This document shows positions 52,050 to 61,699 of a DNA stretch of 64,000 bases, one piece after another. Position 1 is the first letter of the stretch; each line of letters begins with the position of its first letter. A program made the translations under genes and the position numbers. The notes under the pieces are model-generated. The model worked only from the letters and a program-made list of their open reading frames with translations. It was not told the DNA's origin and searched no databases. The stretch is from Butyricicoccus sp. Marseille-Q5471 (GTDB taxonomy: Bacteria; Bacillota; Clostridia; Oscillospirales; Butyricicoccaceae), in contig NZ_CATNVC010000005.1 in NCBI RefSeq assembly GCF_951230135.1, forward strand, positions 62,001 to 126,000, read 5' to 3'.

Positions 52050-53312
52050 TTATTTCGGTTCGATGACCGACATGGTCGAACGATTCGGCTGCATCCAGCG
52101 TGCAAACATGTGCTGCACGTCGGAGGCCTCAATCGTGTCGTAAAGCGCGGCAAAGTCAAGATAATCCTCGCCGCCGAACACGGCTTCAATCTGCGCGCGC
52201 GTCAGCTCCTCCGGCTGGTCGAGGACACGCAGGCGCAGGCCGTAGACCGCTTTTTTCATGCGGCTGAACAGCTTTTTATCCACACCCTCACGCGCCAAAC
52301 GCGCAACCTCGCGCTCAATTGCTTCCCGCGCAGCTTCGGGATCGCGGCTCTCGCCGCCCATGACCACATTCGCGCCCTCGGGAATGATGGCGTAGTCGGT
52401 TTCAAAATAGCGGTTAATCAGGTGCTTTTCATACAGCTCGCTGTATAGCGGCGCGGTATCACCACAGAGCACGCGCACGGCGAGCTCGCCCAGCAGATTG
52501 CGGCGCAGGCGGCTTTCGCCCTCACGCAGCGGGTCATCCTTAAAGCCGAGCAAGAACTGCGGCTGCGATACCTGCATGCTGCGCTTGACCAGACTCTGGT
52601 GCACGGTTTGACGGCGCTTGCCGTAATGCCGCTCACCGATAACGGTCGGCACGCGGGGTGACAGCCGCTCCGCCATTTGGCAGACCGCATCAAAATCCGC
52701 TTGACCGCACACGACAAGCGCCATGTTACTCGGCGAGTAAAACGCCTTGTGACAGGTGTATAACGTTTCGGGTGTGATCTGCGCGATGCTGTCCACACTG
52801 CCCGCGATGGACACGCGCACCGGATGCTCGGCAAACAGACCCTCGAACAGGCCCACATAGGCCTGCCAGCCGGGCGTATCCTCCATCATGCCGATTTCCT
52901 GCCCGATGATGCCGCGTTCCTTTTCCACGTTTTCCTCGGTGAAATAGGGCGTGAACACAAATTTGAGCAGAATTTCAAGATTGCGCTCAAACTGTTCGGT
53001 GCAGGAGAAATAGTAGGCCGTCATCGTCTGACTGGTGAAGGCATTTGGGCTTGCGCCCGTTTCGGAAAACTTTTGCAGCGCATTGCCGTCCTCGTCCTCA
53101 AACATCTTGTGCTCCAGAAAATGTGCTACACCCGCGGGGGTGTCATATCGCTTGCCGTCAAGCGTAAACGAAGCGTCAACCGAGCCAAAGTCGGTTGCAA
53201 GCACGGCAAAGGTCTTGGAAAAGCCCTCCTTCGGGATATAGCTGACACGCAGGCCGTTTTCGAGCACGCGGCTCTCCATGCGTTCATGCAGGGCGGAATA
53301 CGTCTTGCTCAT
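52050..53312 (-). CDS. ymfH: M16 family zinc peptidase, YmfH-like (catalytic member)
   Basis: 420 residues from ATG 53312 (the frame runs upstream inside ymfF). Inverted zinc motif HFLEH with downstream Glu in KERGIIGQEIGM, so catalytically competent; C-terminal M16 repeat with an Arg/Tyr region. Pairs with the YmfF-like protein encoded just upstream (ATGA overlap). In Bacillus the pair is conserved and has been linked to EF-P lysine modification or peptide processing; the role here is inferred from family. Confidence 0.88.
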   Translation of the reverse strand: MSKTYSALHERMESRVLENGLRVSYIPKEGFSKTFAVLATDFGSVDASFTLDGKRYDTPAGVAHFLEHKMFEDEDGNALQKFSETGASPNAFTSQTMTAYYFSCTEQFERNLEILLKFVFTPYFTEENVEKERGIIGQEIGMMEDTPGWQAYVGLFEGLFAEHPVRVSIAGSVDSIAQITPETLYTCHKAFYSPSNMALVVCGQADFDAVCQMAERLSPRVPTVIGERHYGKRRQTVHQSLVKRSMQVSQPQFLLGFKDDPLREGESRLRRNLLGELAVRVLCGDTAPLYSELYEKHLINRYFETDYAIIPEGANVVMGGESRDPEAAREAIEREVARLAREGVDKKLFSRMKKAVYGLRLRVLDQPEELTRAQIEAVFGGEDYLDFAALYDTIEASDVQHMFARWMQPNRSTMSVIEPK

Positions 53313-54589
53313 TTGCCCACCCCTTTCAGGAAGTACACGGTGTCCAGCGCGGTTGCGTTTGCCGCAGCAATCACGCGCTCCTGCGTGACCGTTTGTACGG
53401 CTTCGATGCGCTCCTCCGGCTGCGTCATCGTGCCCGCAATCGCCTGTGCAAGCCAATAGCGCTCCAATTGAACCGGCTCGTCAAGCATGGCGCGCCATGC
53501 GCTGATGAGCGTGCGGCGGGCGTTCTCAATCTCGTCTGCCGAAATATCGCCATCCCTGCAAAGCTGCAACTGATGCAGAATTTCACGCTTTGTTACCTCA
53601 TATTTATCATTTTCAATGCCGGAATTTACAATCATCAGTCCCTTGGCCGAAATAAACTGCGCGCTTGCATAGTAGCAGAGCGACAGCTTCTCGCGCACGT
53701 TCAGGAAGAGCTTGGCGCTCGTCGAGCCGCCGTACAGCACCTGAAACATCCAATAGGCCAGCGGATCGCCGCCCGTCAGGCTGTTGCCGCCCGTGCGGAA
53801 GCCCATCGACAGCTTGCCTTGTGTGACCGGCAGTTCCTCGGTCACCTCACGCACCTCATTCTTGGGCTGTGCGACCACTTCGGTGTGCGGGGCATAGAGG
53901 TTGTCCGTTCTGCGCTCGGGCAGCGCTTTCAAAAACAGCTCTTCAATGGTATCCGGCGGCATGGTGCCGCAGTAAAACAGCTCCATTCGCCCCTCGCTGA
54001 GCGCGCGCTGATAGGCAGCAAACAGCTTTTGCTCCGTGATACGCTCGGCCTGTGCGGCAGTGCCGAGCACGCTTTGTCCGAAGGCTTCGCCCTCGCACAT
54101 CAGCTCGGTCAGGCGCTTGGGCGCGTAGGCACGCGGATCGTTTTTCTGCGCCGCGATGCGATCCATCAGGTTAACGCGCTCGCCCGCCGTATAATCCGGA
54201 CTGAACACGCCGTCCTGCACATAGGGGTCATACAGCAGGTCAGCCAGCAGGCGAACGACGCGCTCCGTCAATCCCTCTGCGCCCGACGCGTATTTTTCGT
54301 CAATCACATCGGACAAAAAGCCGATAACAAGGTTGTCGCCTTCCTTGCTCACCATGGCTTCAATCCGTGCGCCATACATCTCATCGAGTGCTGCACCGAA
54401 TGCGCGCAGGTCAGGCAGACGCACCGTTCCCCGCCGCAGCACATGCGGAAGCGCCGCCCGCAGCGCCGCATCCGGCCCGCCAAGGGGCAGCACGAGCGCC
54501 GCGCGCAGCACGGCACGCTTAAACTTCGGCGTGGTGACACAGGTTAAACCGATTCCCGCGCCGAGTTTTTTTCTCGTCACTTGTTGCAT
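53309..54589 (-). CDS. ymfF: M16 family protein, YmfF-like (non-catalytic partner)
   Basis: 426 residues. M16 fold (LRAALPHVLRRGT, DMYGARIEAMVSKEGD region), but the position of HxxEH reads PHVLRRG, so no zinc site. The C-terminal half has the GGSTSAKLFLNVREKLSLCYYASA motif (read in parts), which supplies the Arg/Tyr residues that complete the active site of the partner. ATG 54589 with GAGG upstream; own promoter. Confidence 0.88.
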   Translation of the reverse strand: MQQVTRKKLGAGIGLTCVTTPKFKRAVLRAALVLPLGGPDAALRAALPHVLRRGTVRLPDLRAFGAALDEMYGARIEAMVSKEGDNLVIGFLSDVIDEKYASGAEGLTERVVRLLADLLYDPYVQDGVFSPDYTAGERVNLMDRIAAQKNDPRAYAPKRLTELMCEGEAFGQSVLGTAAQAERITEQKLFAAYQRALSEGRMELFYCGTMPPDTIEELFLKALPERRTDNLYAPHTEVVAQPKNEVREVTEELPVTQGKLSMGFRTGGNSLTGGDPLAYWMFQVLYGGSTSAKLFLNVREKLSLCYYASAQFISAKGLMIVNSGIENDKYEVTKREILHQLQLCRDGDISADEIENARRTLISAWRAMLDEPVQLERYWLAQAIAGTMTQPEERIEAVQTVTQERVIAAANATALDTVYFLKGVGK

Positions 54590-54627
54590 AGAATGCCTCG
54601 TTTCGTGGATAATTTTTCTTAGAAGTT

Positions 54628-54656
54628 ATTATATCATTAAATGAATAGGCGCGCAA
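54628..54656 (-). promoter_or_regulatory. Promoter of ymfF operon
   Basis: Minus-strand TTGCGC (54656-54651), 17-nt spacer ending TGA, consensus TATAAT (54633-54628). Confidence 0.7.
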
Positions 54657-54776
54657 TTGAACATTTGATGAACACGCATGGGGTCTGTATCTCGGAAGAA
54701 TGCCCCAAATACACCAACACCAAACGCTTTCCCCCTGTTCTGCTTTTTATTTTATCCAAAAAACCGTTTTTTACCC

Positions 54777-54805
54777 TTGACAAGCGCCGCCCGATACGGT
54801 ATGAT
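54777..54805 (+). promoter_or_regulatory. Promoter of ylxM-ffh operon
   Basis: Consensus TTGACA (54777-54782), 17-nt spacer, TATGAT (54800-54805). A small hairpin TGTAAAG/CTTTACA lies in the leader before the SD. Confidence 0.8.
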
Positions 54806-54859
54806 AATCACATTCGATGTAAAGGCTTCTAGCTTTACAGGCAAAGAAGGAGGCCGAAC

Positions 54860-55222
54860 ATGACAAGCAAACCGCTCGAAATGAGCCTGCTGTTCGACTT
54901 CTACGGTGAAACGCTGACCCAAAACCAGCGCGAGCTGTTTGATCTATACTATAACGAAGATCTTTCCCTGACCGAGATTGCCGAGCATGTCGGCATCACC
55001 CGCCAAGGCGTGCGGGACGGCGTCAAGCGCGCCGAACACACGCTGCGCGAGATGGAAACAAAGCTCGGTCTGGTCGCCCGCTACGGCGACACGGAAAAAT
55101 GCGCCGACGGCATCGCCCGCGAGGTCGAAGCCCTGCGCACCCTCAATGAAGATACGCTGCACTCCGCCGCCCTCGGTGACATCGCCGACCGGCTGACGCA
55201 GCTGCTCACACAGCTTCGATAA
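54860..55222 (+). CDS. ylxM: YlxM-like helix-turn-helix protein of the SRP operon
   Basis: 120 residues. Sigma-70 region-4-like HTH: LTQNQRELFDLYYNEDLSLTEIA (read in parts), GITRQGVRDGVKRAEHTL. YlxM proteins bind the SRP GTPase/RNA system in some Firmicutes and always precede ffh. SD AAGGAGG; 10-nt gap to ffh. Confidence 0.93.
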   Translation: MTSKPLEMSLLFDFYGETLTQNQRELFDLYYNEDLSLTEIAEHVGITRQGVRDGVKRAEHTLREMETKLGLVARYGDTEKCADGIAREVEALRTLNEDTLHSAALGDIADRLTQLLTQLR

Positions 55223-55232
55223 GGAGTTTGCT

Positions 55233-56594
55233 ATGGCATTTGAAGGCCTGACTACTAAAATTTCATCCGCTTTCAAAAACCTCAGAAGCAAGGGCCGCCT
55301 GTCCGAGGCTGACGTTAAGGAGGCCATGCGCGAAATCCGCATGGCGCTGCTCGAAGCAGACGTCAACTTCAAGGTTGCGAAGGATTTTGTAAAGTCCGTC
55401 ACCGAAAAGGCGACCGACGCTGAAATTCTTGAAAGCCTCTCTCCCGCTCAGCAGGTCATCAAAATCGTAAACGAAGAGTTGACCGCGCTGCTCGGCGGGC
55501 AAAACGCCCGGCTGACCATTGCCCCCAACCCGCCGACGATTGTCATGATGGCTGGTCTGCAGGGTGCGGGTAAAACCACCAACTGCGCCAAGCTTGCCGG
55601 TCTGCTGCGCAAGCAGCAGCAGCGCCGCCCCCTGCTCGTCGCGTGTGACGTATACCGTCCCGCCGCGATTGAACAGCTGAAGGTTGTCGGCCGCCAGCTG
55701 GACATCCGCGTATTTGATGAAGGCCAGGGCGACCCGGTCGAAATCGCAAAGCACGGCATCGACTTCGCCAAGAAGAACGGCTTTGATTTGGTGTTCCTTG
55801 ACACCGCAGGCCGTCTGCACATCGACGAAAAGCTGATGGACGAGCTGAAAAACATCAAAAAGACCGTAAACCCCACCGAAATCATCCTCGTCGTTGACGC
55901 GATGACCGGTCAGGACGCGGTGAACGTTTCCCAAACCTTTGACGAAGCCCTCGGCATCGACGGCGTGCTGATGTCCAAGATGGACGGCGATGCACGCGGC
56001 GGCGCGGCGCTTTCGGTCAAGGCCGTAACCGGTAAGCCGATTAAATTCATCGGCACGGGCGAAAAGCTCGGCGATATCGAGCCGTTCCACCCCGACCGCA
56101 TGGCTAGCCGCATCCTCGGCATGGGCGACGTGCTGACGCTGATTGAAAAGGCGCAGCAGAACTTCGATCAAAAGCAGGCTGCCGAAACCGCCAAAAAGAT
56201 GGCAACCGGCAAGCTGACCTTAACCGATTTTTACGATCAGCTCCAGCAGATGAAAAATATGGGCTCGATGGAGGAAATGCTCGGCATGCTGCCGGGTGTG
56301 GATGCCAAGGCCTTGGCCGGAGCAAAGATTGACGAAAAGCAGATGGCGCATACCGAGGCCATCATCCAGTCCATGACCCCCAAGGAAAGGGACAACCCGA
56401 GCGTCATCAATTTCTCCCGCAAAAAGCGCATCGCCGCCGGCTGCGGTCTGACGGTTGAGGAGGTCAACAAGCTGCTCAAGCAGTTTGAATCCATGCAGAA
56501 GATGACCAAACAGCTGACCGGCATGGCAAAATCCAAGGGCAAGAAAAAGCGCCGCGGCTTTGGCGGTCTAGGCGGTCTGAAGCTGCCGTTTTAA
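55233..56594 (+). CDS. ffh: Signal recognition particle protein Ffh
   Basis: 453 residues: N domain, GTPase domain with [27 protein letters not shown] and TKMDGD-type motif (here [10 protein letters not shown]), and Met-rich M domain with the RNA-binding helices, ending in a basic [11 protein letters not shown] tail. Binds the SRP RNA encoded at 7880-8182 and targets membrane proteins. Confidence 0.98.
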   Translation: MAFEGLTTKISSAFKNLRSKGRLSEADVKEAMREIRMALLEADVNFKVAKDFVKSVTEKATDAEILESLSPAQQVIKIVNEELTALLGGQNARLTIAPNPPTIVMMAGLQGAGKTTNCAKLAGLLRKQQQRRPLLVACDVYRPAAIEQLKVVGRQLDIRVFDEGQGDPVEIAKHGIDFAKKNGFDLVFLDTAGRLHIDEKLMDELKNIKKTVNPTEIILVVDAMTGQDAVNVSQTFDEALGIDGVLMSKMDGDARGGAALSVKAVTGKPIKFIGTGEKLGDIEPFHPDRMASRILGMGDVLTLIEKAQQNFDQKQAAETAKKMATGKLTLTDFYDQLQQMKNMGSMEEMLGMLPGVDAKALAGAKIDEKQMAHTEAIIQSMTPKERDNPSVINFSRKKRIAAGCGLTVEEVNKLLKQFESMQKMTKQLTGMAKSKGKKKRRGFGGLGGLKLPF

Positions 56595-56655
56595 TGCATT
56601 GTTTGTAAATTTCAAGTTTACAATAGAGAGTTTAGATACAGGAGGTGAATATAGA

Positions 56656-56895
56656 ATGGTAAAGATCAGACTGCGTCGTCTGGGCGCGAAGAAGGCTCCC
56701 TTCTACCGCATCGTCGTTGCTGATTCCCGTTACCCGCGTGACGGCCGTTTCATCGAAGAAATCGGCACGTACAACCCGCTGAACGACCCCGCTACTATCG
56801 CGGTCGACGCTGAGCGTGCTCAGGCGTGGATCAAGAACGGTGCGCAGCCGACTGACACTGTCCGCGGCATCCTGAAGAAGGCCGGCGTGCTGTGA
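56656..56895 (+). CDS. rpsP: 30S ribosomal protein S16
   Basis: 79 residues from ATG 56656, with ideal GGAGGTGA 7 nt upstream. [20 protein letters not shown] start and [17 protein letters not shown] are diagnostic. A weak TTGTAAA/TTTACAA hairpin (56603-56623) lies in the ffh-rpsP gap. Confidence 0.98.
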   Translation: MVKIRLRRLGAKKAPFYRIVVADSRYPRDGRFIEEIGTYNPLNDPATIAVDAERAQAWIKNGAQPTDTVRGILKKAGVL

Positions 56896-56915
56896 GTATG
56901 AGTGAGGTTGTCGAA

Positions 56916-57146
56916 ATGAAAGAGTTATTGACCTACATTGTCAAAAATCTGGTTTCCGAGCCGGATGCGATTGCCATCACCGAGGAGATCGACGGCGATA
57001 ATGTCACCTACTCCCTGCGCGTAGCGCCGGGGGACATGGGCCGCGTCATCGGTCGTCACGGCCGCATCGCGAAGGAAATCCGCACACTCATGAAAGCGGC
57101 AGGCAATCGCGAAAACAAGCGCGTCACTGTCGATATTCTCGACTAA
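56916..57146 (+). CDS. khpA: KH-domain RNA-binding protein KhpA
   Basis: 76 residues from ATG 56916 (GAGG 8 nt upstream; in-frame GTG 56892 and ATG 56898 overlap or touch rpsP). KH motif GRVIGRHGRIAKEIRTLMKA. Partner of KhpB in RNA binding; always between rpsP and rimM. Confidence 0.94.
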   Translation: MKELLTYIVKNLVSEPDAIAITEEIDGDNVTYSLRVAPGDMGRVIGRHGRIAKEIRTLMKAAGNRENKRVTVDILD

Positions 57147-57152
57147 AACGCC

Positions 57153-57181
57153 AAACGACCTGTATCATACAGGTCGTTTTT
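57153..57181 (+). terminator. Hairpin between khpA and rimM
   Basis: AAACGACCTGTA (57153-57164) with TACAGGTCGTTT (57168-57179), then TT. Likely partial terminator that lowers rimM-trmD expression relative to rpsP. Confidence 0.75.
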
Positions 57182-57205
57182 CATATCATTTCGGAGGATA
57201 ACCCT

Positions 57206-57712
57206 ATGCAGAAGAAATTTTTAGAAGCCGGCAAAATTGTGAGCACCCACGGCGTACGCGGCGACCTGCGCGTGCAGAGCTGGTGCGACAGTCCCGAGGT
57301 GCTGTGCGATTTTGACACACTCTATCTGGACGAAAACACGCCCATAACCGTGGAAAAAGCCTTTGTGCACAAGGGCGACATTGTCGTGATGCACCTTCAA
57401 GGTGTGGATACAATGGAGGCCGCCGAGGCGCTCAAGAACCGTGTACTGCTCCTGGACCGCGCAGACGCCGAGCTGCCTGAGGATTTGGTGTTCATTCAGG
57501 ATATTCTGGGCTTCAAGGTATACGACCTGCGCTCGGACAGCATGATCGGACTGGTGCAGGATGTGCTGACCTCGAACCCGGCGCATGATATGTACGAGAT
57601 CAAGAGCGCGGACAACCGACTGATTTATATTCCGGCCATCAAGCCCTTCCTCAAGAGAATTGACATGGAAGCCGGCGTGATTTACGTGGAGACCATCGAG
57701 GGTCTGCTATGA
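57206..57712 (+). CDS. rimM: Ribosome maturation factor RimM
   Basis: 168 residues: EAGKIVSTHGVRGDLRVQS start, VDTMEAAEALKNRVLLLDR, and the PRC barrel DILGFKVYD to the IPAIKPFLKRID end. Assists 16S rRNA head maturation. Overlaps trmD by 4 nt (ATGA). Confidence 0.96.
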   Translation: MQKKFLEAGKIVSTHGVRGDLRVQSWCDSPEVLCDFDTLYLDENTPITVEKAFVHKGDIVVMHLQGVDTMEAAEALKNRVLLLDRADAELPEDLVFIQDILGFKVYDLRSDSMIGLVQDVLTSNPAHDMYEIKSADNRLIYIPAIKPFLKRIDMEAGVIYVETIEGLL

Positions 57713-58443
57713 GAATCGACATCATGACCCTGTTCCCCGAGATGATTGAAGCCGTCATGCGGGAGAGCATCATCGGCCGCGCACAGGACAAGGGTCTGGT
57801 CGAGGTGCGCGCGACCAACATCCGCGACTACGCGCTAGACAAGCACCGCAAGGCGGACGACGCCCCCTACGGCGGCGGACGCGGGCAGGTCATGCTGGCA
57901 GAGCCGCTGTATCTGTGCCATCAGGCACTCTGCGGCGGCGAAAAGGTGCACACGGTGTTTTTGTCTGCGCAGGGCAAGCCGTTTGACCAACAGAAGGCGC
58001 GCGATTTACTTGCGAAGGAACGCTTTATTCTGGTTTGCGGCCACTATGAAGGCATCGACCAACGGTTTATCGACGAGTGCGTCGACGAAGAAATCTCCAT
58101 CGGTGACTTTGTGCTGACCGGCGGTGAGATTCCGGCGATGGCAGTGGCCGACGCGGTCTGCCGCATGGTGCCGGGCGTACTGCCTGACGAGGATGCCTTC
58201 ACCGCCGAAAGCCATTGGGACGGACTGCTGGAGCATCCGCACTATACCCGTCCGGAAAACTGGCGCGGCCGCGCCGTGCCTGAGGTGCTGCTCTCCGGCC
58301 ACCATCTCAATATCGAAAGCTGGCGGCGTGAAATGAGCCTGCGCCGCACTAAGGCCGACCGCCCCGACCTGTTCGCGCAGTTCACCCCCGCGGACAAGCG
58401 CGACCGGAAACTTCTGGACAAAATTGAACAACCCGACGGTTAA
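57709..58443 (+). CDS. trmD: tRNA (guanosine(37)-N1)-methyltransferase
   Basis: 244 residues, SPOUT fold: MRIDIMTLFPEMIEAVM start, DDAPYGGGRGQVM, knot with LVCGHYEGIDQRFID and SIGDFVLTGGEIPAM, and HYTRPENW. Methylates G37 to prevent frameshifting. Last gene of the ylxM-ffh block. Confidence 0.97.
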   Translation: MRIDIMTLFPEMIEAVMRESIIGRAQDKGLVEVRATNIRDYALDKHRKADDAPYGGGRGQVMLAEPLYLCHQALCGGEKVHTVFLSAQGKPFDQQKARDLLAKERFILVCGHYEGIDQRFIDECVDEEISIGDFVLTGGEIPAMAVADAVCRMVPGVLPDEDAFTAESHWDGLLEHPHYTRPENWRGRAVPEVLLSGHHLNIESWRREMSLRRTKADRPDLFAQFTPADKRDRKLLDKIEQPDG

Positions 58444-58462
58444 CAGCCGCCGGGTTTTCTTT
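58430..58462 (+). terminator. Terminator of trmD
   Basis: AACCCG-A-CGG pairs with CCG-C-CGGGTT, then TTCTTTTG; the stop codon lies in the loop. Confidence 0.75.
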
Positions 58463-58490
58463 TGTTTGTCCGATTGTTTGCAGAAAAGCA

Positions 58491-58519
58491 TTTACAAGCT
58501 CTCTTTAATTTTGTAAAAT
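58491..58519 (+). promoter_or_regulatory. Promoter of the fruK-like gene
   Basis: TTTACA (58491-58496), 17-nt spacer, TAAAAT (58514-58519). Confidence 0.55.
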
Positions 58520-58558
58520 ATAAGTATACTGTTTCAAGCAATCAGGAGGGATGCTCCC

Positions 58559-59500
58559 ATGATTATTACGATAACGCTTAACACCGCGCTCGACCGCACG
58601 CTGCGTATTGAGCAGCCGCTCGTCGTCGGCAAACTCAACCGCGCGACCTCGTCTCACCTTGAACCCGGCGGCAAAGGCATCAATGTATCCCGCGCGATCA
58701 AGGCTCTGGGCGGGGACAGCGTTGCGCTGGGCTTCTGCGCCGGCACCAACGGCCGCATCATGAAGGATGCGCTGACCTCGGCCGACATTCACCATGACTT
58801 CGTCGACCTGATGGGCCAGACCCGTGTCAACACCCAGATTATCGACGCGCAGGGCGGCCATACCGAGGTCAACGAACCTGGTTCGAAGCTGGACGATGCC
58901 GATTTTCTCCGTCTGCTTGACCGGATGGATCAATATCTGGACGAGGGAAACATTTTCGTGCTGGCCGGTTCGTGCCCGCCCGAATTCCCGATGAAGAACT
59001 ATCGCAAGCTTTGCAAGACGATCAAAAAAGCCGGCTGCAAGCTGATTATCGACGCGCAGGGCGAAATGCTGCTTGCTGCGCTCGAGTTTGAGCCGGACTT
59101 CATCAAGCCCAATATTTTCGAGCTTGCTGAGGCTGTCGGCGAAAAGCCTTCGGTCGATCCCGAGGTCGTCGTGGTTTCCGCACGCAAAATGCTCGATATG
59201 GGCGCAAAGGCGGTCTGTGTCTCGATCTCGCAAGAAGGCGCCGTTCTGGTTGCCAAAAACGAGCCTGAGTCCCTGTACTGCAACTGCAACCCCAAGATTT
59301 ATGATGAAGGCGCGGTCGGTACGGGCGACGCAATGGTCGGCGCGATTGCAAACTCTATGCATAAGGGTCTGAAATTTGACGAAATGGCGCGCTATGCTGT
59401 CGCCGCGAGCCGCGCATCCGCGCGGATTGCAGGCACGGAGATGGCAACGCTCAAAAAGGTCTATGAAGTGTACGAAACCACTGAGGTTTACGTGCTGTAA
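58559..59500 (+). CDS. PfkB family hexose kinase, 1-phosphofructokinase-like
   Basis: 313 residues. MIITITLNTALDRTLRIEQ start, PGGKGINVSRAIKALGG (substrate side), VLAGSCPPEFP and EGAVGTGDAMVGAIA (catalytic Asp, anion hole). The layout is that of 1-phosphofructokinase/tagatose-6-phosphate kinase. No fruR or PTS gene is adjacent, so the exact sugar phosphate is uncertain. SD CAGGAGGG before ATG 58559; own promoter and terminator. Confidence 0.9.
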   Translation: MIITITLNTALDRTLRIEQPLVVGKLNRATSSHLEPGGKGINVSRAIKALGGDSVALGFCAGTNGRIMKDALTSADIHHDFVDLMGQTRVNTQIIDAQGGHTEVNEPGSKLDDADFLRLLDRMDQYLDEGNIFVLAGSCPPEFPMKNYRKLCKTIKKAGCKLIIDAQGEMLLAALEFEPDFIKPNIFELAEAVGEKPSVDPEVVVVSARKMLDMGAKAVCVSISQEGAVLVAKNEPESLYCNCNPKIYDEGAVGTGDAMVGAIANSMHKGLKFDEMARYAVAASRASARIAGTEMATLKKVYEVYETTEVYVL

Positions 59501-59515
59501 CAGCTACATAGCTGC

Positions 59516-59555
59516 AAAAAGGCTGGTATCGGTTCGCCGATACCAGCCTTTTTCA
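59516..59555. terminator. Bidirectional terminator after the fruK-like gene and the lipase-like gene
   Basis: Perfect 17-bp stem (59516-59532/59537-59553) with TTCG loop and T/A tails. Confidence 0.92.
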
Positions 59556-59564
59556 GGTTGTCTG

Positions 59565-60353
59565 TCAAAATCCCTTGATCCCCAATTCATGCACAAGCTG
59601 TGCATAAAACCTGCGGACATGGAAGTACGGCAGGTCGTGCTCCAATACGTCGGTCAGCTCCTGATGGCTCACACCCGCAAGCGTGCCGCGATACACGCCC
59701 CATCGAGCCGATGCAGGCGACACGAGCCCATCACTCTCCCCCTGCACCGCGTAGGCTGCCGCACGGCACGCCGCCATGGCAGGATCGGAGCGGCTTTTTC
59801 CAAGCACTGCGCCCCAGCTCTGGTAATATACACAGTTTGCATCCGGATTGTCGCGGTTAAAGCGCTCCAGATATGCCGGCGTGAGCTGCTCGGCGACGCG
59901 GAAAAAGTCCGGATTCTCATCGCCCTTTCTGCGCCAGTACTCGTTGTTGCACGTGCCCCACACCCAGACTGCCGGATAGGCGCGGCGCAGAAGCACGCGC
60001 GCGATATGCGAGCCGCGATTGGGCGTTGCAATCATCGAAAGAGAGGCCACGTGCCGTCCCATACCAAGCGATGAAATCAGATACCGCGCCTCCAGACCGC
60101 CCTTGGAGTGCGCGATGATATTGACGCGGTCACACCCCTGCTCGCGCAGCATTTGCTGAACCCGGTCACGCAGAACCAGTGCGTTTTTCTCAATGCCGCC
60201 CCAAGCGTCCTGCCCGCCAAAGTAGAGCACTGCACCGTTCGCGCGCAGGAAATCAGGCACCCGCCCCCAATATCGCCCGCGTTCCCCATCGCAGACGTTC
60301 AGGCCGTGCACCAGCAGAATCGGATATTTGGTTTTACAGTATGCCCCTGCCAT
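59565..60353 (-). CDS. Alpha/beta hydrolase, lipase-like
   Basis: 262 residues from ATG 60353, one base after the rlmH stop. YPILLVHGLNVCDGE (oxyanion region), nucleophile elbow IIAHSKGGLEARY with Ser, Asp in VQGESDGLVSP, and His in AGVSHQELTDVL complete a triacylglycerol-lipase-type triad. No signal peptide, so probably cytoplasmic or membrane-associated. Last gene of the wal-murA transcript. Confidence 0.85.
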   Translation of the reverse strand: MAGAYCKTKYPILLVHGLNVCDGERGRYWGRVPDFLRANGAVLYFGGQDAWGGIEKNALVLRDRVQQMLREQGCDRVNIIAHSKGGLEARYLISSLGMGRHVASLSMIATPNRGSHIARVLLRRAYPAVWVWGTCNNEYWRRKGDENPDFFRVAEQLTPAYLERFNRDNPDANCVYYQSWGAVLGKSRSDPAMAACRAAAYAVQGESDGLVSPASARWGVYRGTLAGVSHQELTDVLEHDLPYFHVRRFYAQLVHELGIKGF

Positions 60354-60354
60354 A

Positions 60355-60837
60355 TCACTTGTGGTACTTGCCGCCGCCCACAATATTGAGCGCACGGTAC
60401 AGCTGCTCGAGCACCATAACACGCGCGAGATGGTGCGGGAAGGTCATGGGCGACATGGAAAGCCGCAGGTTTGCCCGCTGCTTGATGCTCTCCTCCATGC
60501 CGCATGAGCCGCCGATGAGCACGCACAGCCGGCTTGTGCCGCGCACCGTCAGGTCGGACACATAATCGGCCAGCTGCTCAGACGACATCGGCTTGCCCTC
60601 GACGCACATAGCGATTACCGCCGCGCCCGACGGGATTTTAGCCGCAATCAGTTCACTTTCCTTTTTGAGCGCCGCGTCAATCTCCCCCTGTGAGGGCGTT
60701 TGCGGCAGCCGCTGCTCGGGCAGCTCCAAAATTTCCAGTTTGCAGTATCCGCCCAGTCGCTTTTCGTACTCAGCAGCGGCCTGCGCCCAGAATTTTTCGC
60801 CGAGCTTGCCCACGCAAATCAGTCGAACAGACAGCAT
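60355..60837 (-). CDS. rlmH: 23S rRNA (pseudouridine(1915)-N3)-methyltransferase RlmH
   Basis: 160 residues, normal length. VRLICVGKLGEKFW start, FLIGGSCG-type knot motif (here VLIGGSCGMEES), LRLSMSPMTFPHHLARVMVLEQLYRA (read in parts) and the C-terminal GGKYHK. Overlaps walJ by 19 nt. Confidence 0.97.
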   Translation of the reverse strand: MLSVRLICVGKLGEKFWAQAAAEYEKRLGGYCKLEILELPEQRLPQTPSQGEIDAALKKESELIAAKIPSGAAVIAMCVEGKPMSSEQLADYVSDLTVRGTSRLCVLIGGSCGMEESIKQRANLRLSMSPMTFPHHLARVMVLEQLYRALNIVGGGKYHK

Positions 60838-61628
60838 TGCTCACCCTCCTCCAGCAGAATCGGCGCTTCCATATGCCCCTTGGGCGCAACGATGATGCGG
60901 CAGGGCGCAAGACCGCGCACAGCCGACTTGGTTTGCTGCAGCGCCAGCTCCGGCATGTTGTTTTTCTCACTCAGGTGCGCCAAAATCAGCGTTTTCGTGC
61001 CGTTTTTCACCAAATCTGCCGCGCAAATCGCGCAATCCGGATTGGAAAGATGCCCATTCGGCCCGGCCACGCGCTGCTTGAGCGGATACGGATACGGCCC
61101 TGCCTGCAGCATATGCGGATCGTGGTTGCTCTCGAGCACAACCGTGTCGCAGCCGCGCAGCCTGTCCGCAATGTCAACCGGGACAAAGCCCAAGTCGGTC
61201 GCAAACCCAAAGCGGCGACCCTCATGCGAGAGCACGTAGCCCACGCTCTGCGCCGCGTCGTGCGGGGTTTCAAACGCGTGCACGCCGATTGCACCAACCG
61301 CAAAGTCCTCACCCGCCTGAAATACGGTCACGCGACCCTGCGAGGCCGGGTTTTTGATCGACAGCGCAAGCGCCGTCTCACGCGAAGCATAGATGGGTGC
61401 AGACGATTTTTTCAGGAACATATCCAGTCCCTTCACATGGTCGATGTGCTCATGGGTAATCAGCACACCCGCGATGCGGTCGAGCGTGAGACCCAGTCCG
61501 GCGAGCGCGGTCGTAATTCTGCGCAGAGACACCCCCAGATCAATCAGCACGGCGGTATCCCCCGCCACGTACAGACCACAGTTGCCCGATGAGCCGCTTG
61601 CGATGCTGTAATAAAAACGCTGCTCCAT
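60819..61628 (-). CDS. walJ: MBL-fold hydrolase, WalJ/YycJ-like
   Basis: 269 residues. Metal motif THEHIDHVKGL, plus FATDLGFVP, ESNHDPHML and HLSEKNN. YycJ proteins are 5'-3' exonuclease-like MBL enzymes located in the walRK-HI-J cluster and implicated in DNA repair/cell-cycle coordination. ATG 61628. Location after walI and murA supports the assignment. Confidence 0.88.
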   Translation of the reverse strand: MEQRFYYSIASGSSGNCGLYVAGDTAVLIDLGVSLRRITTALAGLGLTLDRIAGVLITHEHIDHVKGLDMFLKKSSAPIYASRETALALSIKNPASQGRVTVFQAGEDFAVGAIGVHAFETPHDAAQSVGYVLSHEGRRFGFATDLGFVPVDIADRLRGCDTVVLESNHDPHMLQAGPYPYPLKQRVAGPNGHLSNPDCAICAADLVKNGTKTLILAHLSEKNNMPELALQQTKSAVRGLAPCRIIVAPKGHMEAPILLEEGEQCCLFD

Positions 61629-61699
61629 GATTTTGAAAACTCCTTTTATGTACGGTAAAAGGGCGAGGGAAGCCTTCCCCCGCCCTGCTGCTCTCTGTT